From a bacterium (GTDB lineage: Bacteria > Chloroflexota > Dormibacteria > UBA8260 > Bog-877), in contig JAKAWF010000115.1 of NCBI GenBank assembly GCA_021817025.1, forward strand, positions 1 through 9,209: a DNA stretch of 9,209 bases, written 5' to 3'. Numbering within the stretch: position 1 is the first letter of the stretch; every line of letters starts with the position of its first letter. Shown one piece after another: positions 1-6,600 of the stretch. The notes beneath the pieces were generated by a model. The model made no database searches. It was not told the DNA's origin and worked only from the letters and a program-made list of their open reading frames with translations. Made by a program: the position numbers and the translations under genes.

Positions 1-52
1 AGACATCGAAGAACGCCAGCAGCGCACTGGTGTCCACGATCACGGGGGGCAC
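1..52 (-). CDS. vapC: PIN-domain toxin (VapC type), N-terminus only, cut by window edge
   Basis: Only the first 17 codons are in the window. Read from GTG at 52 they give VPPVIVDTSALLAFFDV, the usual opening of a PIN-domain ribonuclease: a short hydrophobic beta strand followed by D-T-S-A-L, whose aspartate is the first metal-binding acidic residue of the family. A second GTG at 43, giving MIVDTSALL, is an equally good start. VapC toxins cleave RNA, often tRNA or rRNA, and are held inactive by the partner antitoxin. The antitoxin stop codon (55-57) lies 2 bases upstream, the usual spacing of a co-translated antitoxin-toxin pair. The other catalytic residues lie outside the window, so activity cannot be judged. 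Confidence 0.75.
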   Translation of the reverse strand, partial: MPPVIVDTSALLAFFDV

Positions 53-54
53 CT

Positions 55-268
55 TCAGCGCTCCCCGAAGCCGGCAAGCATCTCCTCGGCGTGGCGGGCG
101 ATCGGCCGCCCACTCGAATACAACCCACCACGAGGATGGGGCGAACACCACCGACCGACAGTCGAATCGAGTCCCGGATGACCTCGGCCCGGATATCCCA
201 CGCTCCGCAGCAGCCCGCATGACCGCCACCTTCAGGTCCTCCGGCAGATACAAAGTCGTCTTCTCCAT
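55..268 (-). pseudogene. vapB: VapB-type ribbon-helix-helix antitoxin, broken by two frameshifts
   Basis: From ATG at 268 the first frame reads MEKTTLYLPEDLKVAVMRAA and on to AERGIS, the classic N-terminus of small ribbon-helix-helix antitoxins (beta strand TTLYLP, then helix 1). The match then moves to a second frame (AEVIRDSIRLSVGGVRP, helix 2) and to a third (HPRGGLYSSGRPIARHAEEM, then LAGFGER and stop), which resembles the C-terminal toxin-binding tail of the same family. Each jump equals one missing base, at a GGG run (188-190 on the plus strand) and at a GGGG run (138-141). Restoring both gives a 71-residue protein, normal for VapB. The family binds its own operator and neutralises the toxin encoded just downstream. 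Either the gene is decayed or the sequence has two homopolymer errors; the intact conservation of all three segments favours a recent event or an error. Confidence 0.7.
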
Positions 269-279
269 GAACCTACCGA

Positions 280-289
280 CCACCGGTGG
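280..289. promoter_or_regulatory. 10-bp perfect palindrome, candidate antitoxin operator
   Basis: CCACCGGTGG is its own reverse complement and ends 11 bases upstream of the antitoxin start codon at 268. Ribbon-helix-helix antitoxins repress their own operons by binding short palindromes of this kind, so this is a reasonable operator candidate. A single 10-bp palindrome can also occur by chance in GC-rich DNA. A possible ribosome binding site (GGTAGG) lies between it and the start. Confidence 0.35.
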
Positions 290-860
290 CGCCAGCGGTC
301 CCACGCGGGTCGGAGCAACCGAACGGGTGCGTGTACCAGGTGGATGGGTTCCCGGCACCAACGGTGACGGCAACAGGTGGTGGCCTCGGCCGCCCAGGTG
401 GCGGGCAACTTCGCCTCGCATCTCGAAGGCGTCGACCGAAGGTACCCTTCTCATCCCGCAATCGGGACAAGAGGCCGACGGCGCCCGCCGATGAGGTATT
501 CAGGTCCGTCCCGATCGCGGCGATCCGCGCTTCGATGTGGCCACCGGAGGCGAAGGTGTTCGCTGAGCGCCAGATCCGCAGCGTCTCTGAAGACCGCACG
601 AACCACTCGCCCATTTGCTCGAGACGTCACCTGGCGGGCGACGTCACTCAGGGTTATGGCACCGATCGTTCCAGGTGACTATCCAGGTGCCCACGTCCGC
701 TCGGCATCACCGGGCCCGGATGGTTGGCTTCGCGGTCCCATGACCTCAGGTGGGCCGCCAATCCCGATCGCGATGCCGCGGCGAAGGAGCCGCACGCACC
801 GCAACAGCCTGCCCGGGCAGGGCGCGCTCAGGTCTGGTTGGGCCCAGAGTTACCCACCCG
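290..860. other. Gene-poor stretch with no supported gene
   Basis: I find no open frame here with a recognisable family, good codon pattern and a start with a ribosome binding site. The longest minus-strand frame starting with ATG (614 down to about 273) begins MGEWFVRSSETLRIWRSANT but becomes arginine- and proline-rich and runs across the antitoxin start region. Another minus-strand frame (about 676 to 472) reads plausibly for about 35 residues (including DVARQVTSRANGRVVRAVFR) but has no standard start codon. Either could be a remnant of a dead gene. There is a 9-bp inverted repeat GTCACCTGG/CCAGGTGAC (626-634 and 671-679) and a third half-site CCAGGTG at 683-689. Confidence 0.5.
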
Positions 861-883
861 ATAAACCCGCCTTTCCGACGGGT
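861..883 (-). terminator. Candidate intrinsic terminator of the tRNA unit
   Basis: On the minus strand ACCCGTC-GGAAA-GGCGGGT forms a 7-bp stem with one G-T wobble and a 5-base loop, followed immediately by TTATC so that the run reads GGGTTTATC. The position, about 65 bases beyond the second tRNA, is right for the end of the tRNA transcript. The T tract is short, so efficiency is uncertain. Confidence 0.55.
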
Positions 884-902
884 GCCGGAACGAGAAACCG
901 CG

Positions 903-941
903 GGTCAGCTGCCGGCACCCCGGCACCAGGCGCACCTGACC
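903..941 (-). other. Hairpin in the tRNA 3' trailer
   Basis: An outer 6-bp pair (GGTCAG at about 904-908 with its complement ending at 941) encloses a perfect 6-bp inner stem TGCCGG-CACC-CCGGCA (910-925). It starts about 9 bases beyond the CCA end of the second tRNA. No T tract follows it directly, so I regard it as structure in the precursor trailer, perhaps protecting or guiding 3' processing, with termination at the later hairpin. Confidence 0.4.
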
Positions 942-949
942 GGCGCTCT

Positions 950-1025
950 TGGTGGCGGTACCTGGATTCGAACCAGGGACACCTCGGTTATGAGCCGAGC
1001 GCTCTAACCCCTGAGCTATACCGCC
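950..1025 (-). tRNA. tRNA with CAU anticodon (elongator Met or Ile2), CCA encoded
   Basis: A complete cloverleaf is visible: acceptor GGCGGTA/TACCGCC, D arm GCTC/GAGC, anticodon stem CTCGG/CCGAG around loop CTCATAA (anticodon CAT at 990-992), T arm CCTGG/CCAGG with loop TTCGAAT, discriminator A, and an encoded CCA (950-952). The first acceptor pair is G-C and the D stem has C11-G24, so it is not an initiator. A CAU anticodon is shared by elongator methionine tRNA and by the isoleucine tRNA whose C34 is converted to lysidine by TilS; the sequence alone does not settle which. The 8-base D loop (AGGGGTTA) resembles that of E. coli tRNA-Ile2, but this is weak evidence. It lies 30 bases downstream of tRNA-fMet with no separate promoter visible. 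Confidence 0.93.
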
Positions 1026-1055
1026 GAGAGAATGACAGTTCCAGCCGGGGGAGCG

Positions 1056-1127
1056 TTGCGGCGCCAAGACTCGAACTTGGGACCTTCGGGTTATGAGCCC
1101 GACGAGCTGCCACTGCTCCACGCCGCG
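1056..1127 (-). tRNA. Initiator tRNA-fMet(CAU)
   Basis: The initiator hallmarks are all present: an unpaired C1-A72 at the end of the acceptor (CGCGGCG against CGCCGCA), three consecutive G-C pairs in the anticodon stem (TCGGG CTCATAA CCCGA) and A11-T24 in the D stem (GAGC/GCTC). The T arm is CCAAG-TTCGAGT-CTTGG. These features prevent use in elongation, allow formylation and guide the tRNA to the P site. The anticodon is at 1093-1095. The D loop is compact (AGTGGCA) and the 3' end continues with CGC, so CCA is not encoded and must be added by a nucleotidyltransferase. It is the first gene of a two-tRNA unit. Confidence 0.96.
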
Positions 1128-1132
1128 GGCTG

Positions 1133-1161
1133 ATTCTAACACGGCCATCCGGGGAGGTCAA
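1133..1161 (-). promoter_or_regulatory. Sigma70-type promoter of the tRNA unit
   Basis: On the minus strand TTGACC (1161-1156) and TAGAAT (1138-1133) are separated by exactly 17 bases, a close match to the vegetative consensus at optimal spacing. Only 5 bases (CAGCC) separate the -10 box from the first base of mature tRNA-fMet, so transcription should start at or within a base of the tRNA 5' end. It lies in the gap between the lipoprotein gene stop (1189) and the tRNA. Confidence 0.75.
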
Positions 1162-1188
1162 AGGCGGTCCCGGGCGCATCGGGGCGGA

Positions 1189-2349
1189 TCAGAAGTGGTG
1201 CGGATGCCAGCTGGCCCCCCCGTCCGCGGTGCTCCAGAGCAGGGCATCCGAGGCAATCCACCTTCCCACGTTGGGGCTCTCGAAGCCCAGGAAGACGGGG
1301 ACCGCGCCGGCCGCAGGGGCGGCACTTCGAGCCAGGATCCGCCAGGTACGGCCCCCGTTGACTGTCCCGACCAGCTGGCGGCCGGATTCGGCGGCGAAGA
1401 CCGCCGCCGGGTCGACGATCGCCAGCTCGGTATAGCTCCCAGCCGCGGCCGGGAGGCGGAGGAGGGCGCCAAAACTGGCGCCTGCGTCAGTGGAGATGGT
1501 CACGAACTGGGCGCCGGCCCCCGAGCGCGGAGCGCACAGCACGGCGACCACCCCTCCCGGCGCCGAAGAGAGCGTGGCGGCAACCAGACCGGGGCGAAGT
1601 CGGCCGCAGGGGTCCGGCAGCTCGGTCCAGCTGGCCCCGGCATCGCTGGAGATGAAGAGCTGGGCAGGCTCGGTGGCCTCACCCGACTGCGGGGCGCCAA
1701 GAAAGGCCACGTAGAGGTACTCCGGCCCCTGGTGGAGAAGCACCACTCGGTCATGGTTCACGTCCACCGGGGGGGTGAGGAGCGTCCGCCACTGGGACCC
1801 GCCCACGGCGGCTTCGTCGATGGACCAGTCGCAGGGACCAGGGCAGCCGCCCTTGGAGAAGCTGGCCCGCACCGCCGTCCCGGACGAGACCTTGATGGCG
1901 CTGACTTCCCGGCCGGGCAGCAGCGACCAGGTCAGGCCACCATTGGCGGTGGCCAGGGCGGGGCCCCCGTCGACGCTGAAGGCGTAGCCCACGTCCGGGT
2001 TGGCAAACCGGATGGAGCTGACCTGGGTCGTCCCCGCCGGGCACCCCACCGGAGCCGCCTCGAGCAGGCAGGCATGAAGATCGGACACGGTCACCCACTG
2101 ACTGCCGCCATCGGTGGTCTCGAGCACGGTGGCGCAGCGCTGGCCGTTGCAGCCCGGATCTATACCCAGGGCCCATCCCTGGTCGTCACTTATCCAGCTG
2201 AGGTCCACCGCCTGGAATCCTCGCGGGGTGCTGCCGGTCGCGGGCATGGCCGGAGCTGCCCGGAGCGGCGCCCGGGAACTGCCACCGGACCCACAGCCGG
2301 AGATGACAAGCCCAGCTGCCAGCAGGGCCAGGAGGCGAGCACTCAGCAC
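1189..2349 (-). CDS. Lipoprotein with seven BNR/Asp-box repeats (YCF48/sialidase-like propeller)
   Basis: The 386-residue product begins with a lipoprotein signal peptide: one arginine, a hydrophobic stretch and the lipobox ISGC with Cys19 as the lipidation site, followed by a Gly/Ser-rich tether. The rest contains repeated Asp-box motifs of the S/T-x-D/N-x-G-x-T/S-W type: TTDGGSQW (78-85), TANGGLTW (134-141), SSDAGASW (234-241), STDAGASF (286-293), TVNGGRTW (329-336), TADGGASW (374-381), plus a weaker AVGGSQW near 181. Spacing of 43-56 residues fits a seven-bladed beta-propeller. Eight further cysteines suggest disulfides, consistent with life outside the membrane. Asp boxes stabilise the fold and do not show activity; sialidase catalytic residues are not evident, and a binding or assembly role such as that of YCF48/HCF136 is as likely. 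Start GTG at 2349 has no clear ribosome binding site but is the only start just ahead of the signal peptide. It lies 55 bases downstream of the division gene. Confidence 0.85.
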   Translation of the reverse strand: MLSARLLALLAAGLVISGCGSGGSSRAPLRAAPAMPATGSTPRGFQAVDLSWISDDQGWALGIDPGCNGQRCATVLETTDGGSQWVTVSDLHACLLEAAPVGCPAGTTQVSSIRFANPDVGYAFSVDGGPALATANGGLTWSLLPGREVSAIKVSSGTAVRASFSKGGCPGPCDWSIDEAAVGGSQWRTLLTPPVDVNHDRVVLLHQGPEYLYVAFLGAPQSGEATEPAQLFISSDAGASWTELPDPCGRLRPGLVAATLSSAPGGVVAVLCAPRSGAGAQFVTISTDAGASFGALLRLPAAAGSYTELAIVDPAAVFAAESGRQLVGTVNGGRTWRILARSAAPAAGAVPVFLGFESPNVGRWIASDALLWSTADGGASWHPHHF

Positions 2350-2404
2350 TGAGGTTGGAACGGTAGCGCATCCCGGTAGGGCACACCCGGACGGGAGCCT
2401 CAGG

Positions 2405-2812
2405 TCAGGGGGTGCCCTGCACCGCCGTGGCGAAGGCGCTCACGACCTGGGCGGCCCGCTCAACCCCTGCCTGGGCGGGCCCGGGGCCGGCGGCCGCGGC
2501 CGCGCTCTCGATCACGTACACGCTCTCGCCAGGGGCCGAGAGGCCGTCCGCACGCGCCAGCTCGGCCTGCCACTGCGGCGTGCCCGCAACCTTCAGCTCC
2601 TGGGTCTGGGCCGCAACCTCCGTCTGGAGTTGGCTCGTCTGGCCCTGGATGGCCAGCAGCTGGCGGCCCAGCGCCTGGTCAGACCGGTAGGTGGCTAGGG
2701 CGGCCATCGCGATCCCCGCCGAGACCAGCAGGCCCGCAGCGAGCGTCGCCTGCCCAGCCGTGAGGGAACGCCCGCGGCGCAGCAGGATCCAGCGGATCCG
2801 CAGCTCGCGCAC
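2405..2812 (-). CDS. FtsB/DivIC-like septum formation initiator
   Basis: This 135-residue protein has the standard layout of the family: a short basic cytoplasmic tail (residues 1-19, six arginines), one membrane helix (about 21-41), a heptad-like coiled coil rich in Gln and Leu (about 43-75), and then ARADGLSAPGESVYVI (about 86-101), which matches the conserved segment after the coiled coil in FtsB/DivIC. In the family this protein joins FtsL and FtsQ/DivIB and helps activate septal cell-wall synthesis. The Ala/Gly/Pro-rich C-terminus (about 104-135) is not conserved. GTG at 2812 is chosen because the frame stays open upstream to a stop but contains no ATG, GTG or TTG. The ribosome binding site is weak (GGGGAT). 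In Actinobacteria a homologue lies after mfd, mazG and eno; here eno is absent. Confidence 0.8.
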   Translation of the reverse strand: MRELRIRWILLRRGRSLTAGQATLAAGLLVSAGIAMAALATYRSDQALGRQLLAIQGQTSQLQTEVAAQTQELKVAGTPQWQAELARADGLSAPGESVYVIESAAAAAGPGPAQAGVERAAQVVSAFATAVQGTP

Positions 2813-2912
2813 GGCATCCCCAATGGGTCCGCCGGAATCAGCTCGTTTGAAGAAGGACGTGGGGTGGATCTCGGCTGCGTGTGGTGCGGGACGTACCCGT
2901 GACTAAGCTGGA

Positions 2913-2918
2913 AGTATA
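2913..2918 (-). promoter_or_regulatory. Possible -10 box upstream of the division gene
   Basis: TATACT on the minus strand lies 6 bases past the mazG stop codon, in the only sizeable gap (about 110 bases) of this part of the cluster. TG occurs 2 bases before it (TGCC-TATACT), not quite an extended -10, and I see no good -35 at 16-18 bases. It would allow the division gene and lipoprotein to be expressed apart from the rpsU-mazG block. Confidence 0.3.
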
Positions 2919-2923
2919 GGCAC

Positions 2924-3655
2924 TCAGAGACCTTCAGAGGTGGGCGCATCCTCACTCGCATGGAGACCGCCCTCAGCCGACCGATAGTGATTCGCGTGGC
3001 GTTCGGCGGCACTGCGCAGCGCCGTCTCCGGGTCCACGCCAACCCGCTGACACTCCGCTACCACCTGCCAGAGCAGCTCGCCGGCCAGGAGCTCGGCTTC
3101 ACCTGAGAGGGATTCCTGGCTCGACAGCCGCTCCCCCATCGCCGCCAGCGTCTCGCTGGTGGGGCCGAGGCCGGCGGCCCCGGGACCGCCCCGGGCTGCC
3201 CGCCGCTGCAGCAACGTGGCGCGCATGAGGGCCGGGAGCGAGGCTGGGACCCCATCCAGCGCCGAGGTCCGCTCGGGCTTCTCTCGTCGCTTCATCCGGT
3301 CCCAGTTGCGCAGGAGCTCGGGTTCGTCGGCAACCGCCTGGTCACCGAACACGTGGGGATGGCGGGAGATCATCTTGGCCACGGCGCTGTCCGCCATCTC
3401 GGTCAGCTCGAAGGATCCGTTCTCAGCAGCGATGGCCGCCTGCATCGCCACCTCGACCAGGAGGTCGCCCAGCTCCTCTCGGACCGCCTGGTCGTCCCCG
3501 GCCCGGATCGCGTCCGCCAGCTCATAGGCTTCCTCGAGCAGGTAAGGAAGGAGCGACTTTGGGGTCTGGGCCGCGTCCCAGGGACAGCCTCCCGGGCCCC
3601 GGAGGCGCGCCATCAGGGCGAAGAGACGCCCTACAGCCTCGGATTCACGGCTCAC
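2924..3655 (-). CDS. mazG: MazG-type nucleoside triphosphate pyrophosphohydrolase
   Basis: MazG hydrolyses (d)NTPs to monophosphate and pyrophosphate, and is thought to clear damaged or non-canonical nucleotides. The N-terminal half is clear: LRGPGGCPWD (about 18-27), then EEAYE (41-45) and EELGD (60-64), which together form the EExxE...ExxD magnesium site, followed by ISRHPHVFGD. The second MazG-like half (about 195-235) keeps the family ending (VGVDPETALRSAAERHANHY) but where the metal motif should be it has AGELLW instead of the usual E-E-x-G-D, so probably only the first domain is catalytic. Length is 243 residues, slightly short for full-length bacterial MazG. GTG at 3655 is chosen because it overlaps the mfd stop as GTGA and has a strong ribosome binding site (GGAGG, 3666-3662, 6-base spacing) inside the last mfd codons. 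A frame extension upstream to 3730 overlaps mfd and is alanine-rich shadow. Confidence 0.95.
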   Translation of the reverse strand: MSRESEAVGRLFALMARLRGPGGCPWDAAQTPKSLLPYLLEEAYELADAIRAGDDQAVREELGDLLVEVAMQAAIAAENGSFELTEMADSAVAKMISRHPHVFGDQAVADEPELLRNWDRMKRREKPERTSALDGVPASLPALMRATLLQRRAARGGPGAAGLGPTSETLAAMGERLSSQESLSGEAELLAGELLWQVVAECQRVGVDPETALRSAAERHANHYRSAEGGLHASEDAPTSEGL

Positions 3656-6600
3656 CTTCCACCTCCCACGGGCTCGAGAACCCGCTGAGCCTCCAGCCGC
3701 CGCAGGATGTGGAGCAGCAGCTGCGGCCACTCCGGACCGGCGGCGGCGAGTCGGAGTCGAAGCTGGTTGCCGCTGGCCGCGACGGCTGCGACCTCCTGGG
3801 CCAGTCGACCCAGGTCGAGCTCATGTCCGGGCTCGAAACGCACCACCACCTCGCCGGCTCCGGACTCGACCGCGGCGGCCCCGGCGGCGGCCGCAGCCAG
3901 CCGTACCCGCAGGCCAATAAGGAGGTTCTCGACCTCCGGCGGCCGCGGCCCGAACCGCTGCCGCAGGTTGCGGGCTAGCTCGTCCAGGGTGGCCGGCTCG
4001 GTGGCCGCGGCCAGCTGCTGGTAGATGCGGAGCCTCAATCGCTCATCCCCGATGTACTCGTGCGGCAGCAGCGATCGCAGAGGCAGGCTGACCGTCACCT
4101 GGGCGGGTGACTCCGAAAGCTCCTCTCCCTGGGCCTCAAGCACGGCTTGGCGCAGCAGATGGTTGTACATCTCGATGCCCACGGCCGCGACATCGCCGTG
4201 CTGGGCCTCCCCCAGCACGTTGCCCGCCCCCCGGATCTCCAGGTCCTTGATTGCCAGGGTGAGGCCAGCCCCCAGGTCCTGGAGCTCCGACACCACGTCG
4301 AGCCGCTTGTCGGCCTGCTCGGTGAGCGAACGGTCGGGGTCATAGAGAAAGTAGGCGTAGGCCCGCTGACCCGACCGTCCCACCCGGCCGCGGAGCTGGT
4401 AGAGCTGGGCCAGCCCCAGGCGCGAGGCGTCGTCCACCACGAGGGTGTTGGCGTTGGGGATGTCCAGCCCATTTTCGATGATGGTGGTGCAGCAGAGGAC
4501 GTCCACCTCACCCGAGCCGAAGGCCACCATGGCTCGGGCCAGCTCCCTCTCCTCCATCTGGCCATGCGCCACCGCCACCCGGGCCTCCGGCACCAGCCGG
4601 CGGACGAGCTCGACCTCCCGCACCATGGTCTGGACCCGATTGTGAACGTAGTACACCTGGCCCCTCCGGGCCAGCTCGCGGCGGATCACGTCCTGCACCA
4701 GCCCCTCCTCCTTGGCGGTCACGTAGGTGCGGATCGGGAGACGGCCCTCGGGCGGAGTGCGGATGACCGAGAGGTCGCGGATGCCGGCCAGCGCCATGTG
4801 CAGCGTGCGGGGGATCGGGGTTGCCGAGAGCGAGAGCACATCCACCGCTGTCCGCAGCTGCTTGAGCCGCTCCTTCTGGAGCACACCGAAGCGCTGCTCC
4901 TCATCGAGGATGGCCAGCCCCAGCCGCTTGAAGCGAACGTCCTTCTGGAGCAACCGGTGGGTGCCGATCACGATGTCGACCGTACCCGCCGCCAGACCGG
5001 AGAGGACGCCGGTGGCCTCCTCCTCCGACCGCAGCCGCGAGAGCTGCTCCACCACCACGGGGAACGCCCGCAGTCGCTCCTTGAAGGTCAGATAGTGCTG
5101 CTGGGCCAGGACGGTGGTGGGAACGAGCACCGCCACCTGCCAGCCGTCCTCGACCGCCTTGAAGGCGGCCCGCAGGGCGATCTCGGTCTTCCCGAAGCCC
5201 ACGTCGCCGCAGAGCAGGCGGTCCATGGGCCGCTCCGCCTCCATGTCCCGCTTGATGTCCTCCAGGACCAGCATCTGATCGCGCGTCTCCTGGTAGGGGA
5301 AGGAGGCCTCCAGCTCCTGCTGCCAGCGCGAGTCGGGGGCGAAGGCGTGCCCCTTGGCCTGCTGTCGGCGCGAGTAAAGCTCGACCAGCTCCTCGGCGAT
5401 CTGGTCGATCCGGCGCCGCACCCCTCGGCGGGTCCGCTCCCACTCCCCCGTACCCAGACGGGAGAGCTGAGGGCTGGCCCCCACCCCACCGACATACCGC
5501 TGGATCCGGTCCAGGTGCTCGGCGGGCACATATAGGCGATGCCCGTCGGCGTACTCCAGCTGCATGTACTCGCGTTCCCCCTCGTCGTCGCTCACCAGCC
5601 TCATGCCCAGGAAGCGGCCCACGCCGTGGTCCCGGTGCACCACCACGTCGCCGGCCTGGAGTTCAAACCCAAGCAACCCCGCCTCAGGCGTCACGGGACC
5701 GGCCTGATGTAGACGCCCCTGGTGGCTGGACTCTGCCCGGTGCACGGTCCGAACCAAGTTGGACGGCCGCCGCTTCTGGGCACCAAAGAGGTCGGCGTCC
5801 GCAAGGACGCCGACCTCGCCCACCACCAACCCACCCCCCAGATCCCCGGGCGCCACCGTCAGCCGCCCAGGAAGTACGGGGGTCAGGTCAAGACGGAACT
5901 CCGGCACCAGGATGGGATCCAGCCTGAGCTCGGAGGCCAGCTCGACGACCCGCTCCTCCTGGAGGCCGATCTGCAGCAGAGCCCCGCCCCCTCCGGTGAA
6001 CTCCCTGGCCCAGCTGGCGAAGGCCTCAAGGTCGCCGTTGAAGGCAGGAACCGAACCCATTCCGAGGTCCCTCACCAGGCCCGGGCCGTCCACCGCCTCC
6101 CGGCTCAAGTCGACCCAGTGGGAGGATCCCAGCCGATCCTCAACGTCCTGAAGAGGAACCAACGCGAGTGGGAGGTCCACTGGCAACTCGCCCCTCGCCG
6201 TCTCCGCCTCCTTGATGGCCCGGACCTCCTCGACCCATGCCTCCAGGGAGCGGCTCAGGCGCGGCCAGCGATCGGATATGAAGACGGTATCTCCGGGCAG
6301 ATGGGCGAGCAGGGAGTTCCCCGGCTCCGCCAGCAGGGGGGCCAGCGTGTCCAGAGAGTCGGGCTGCACGCCCTCCTCCAGTCGGGCCAGCTCCGCCTGC
6401 CAGCGCTCGCGAACGTCGTCGCGCAGTCCCTCGAGTTGAGTGGCGCGCAGCCGGTCCGCGGCGCGCGCCAGAGCGGCTGCGTCCATGGGGAACTCCCGGG
6501 CCGGCATTAAGGAAACCCGATCCAGGCGTGCCCTCGAACCCTGCGTCTCCGGGTCCAACCTCCAGAGCCCGGCAACCACATCTCCATCCCACTCCGCGCG

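Noticed and set aside
671..689. Short direct repeat CCAGGTG, 12 bases apart, considered as a CRISPR or iteron array
   Set aside because: There are only two copies of 7 bases, and no longer repeat unit or series is present.
377..1096. 239-codon plus-strand frame across the gene-poor stretch
   Set aside because: It runs through both tRNAs and is Arg/Pro/Ser-rich with no conserved motif, so it is a GC-driven open frame.
828..1179. Minus-strand reading frames giving GVEQWQLVGLITRRSQVRVL and SAHNRGVPGSNPGTA
   Set aside because: These are the familiar spurious translations of tRNA genes; they coincide with tRNA-fMet and the second CAU tRNA.
1093..2352. 419-codon open frame on the plus strand opposite the lipoprotein gene
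   Set aside because: It begins inside tRNA-fMet and has low-complexity Gly/Arg composition. The minus strand has a signal peptide and regular repeats, so that strand is coding.
3656..3730. Upstream extension of mazG with an alanine-rich N-terminus
   Set aside because: It lies entirely within the mfd coding sequence, while GTG 3655 has a GGAGG site and a GTGA overlap and fits the family N-terminus.
4147..5535. 462-codon open frame on the plus strand inside mfd
   Set aside because: It is His-, Gln- and Leu-rich antisense of the Mfd helicase motifs with no family resemblance. Long antisense frames are expected opposite GC-rich genes.
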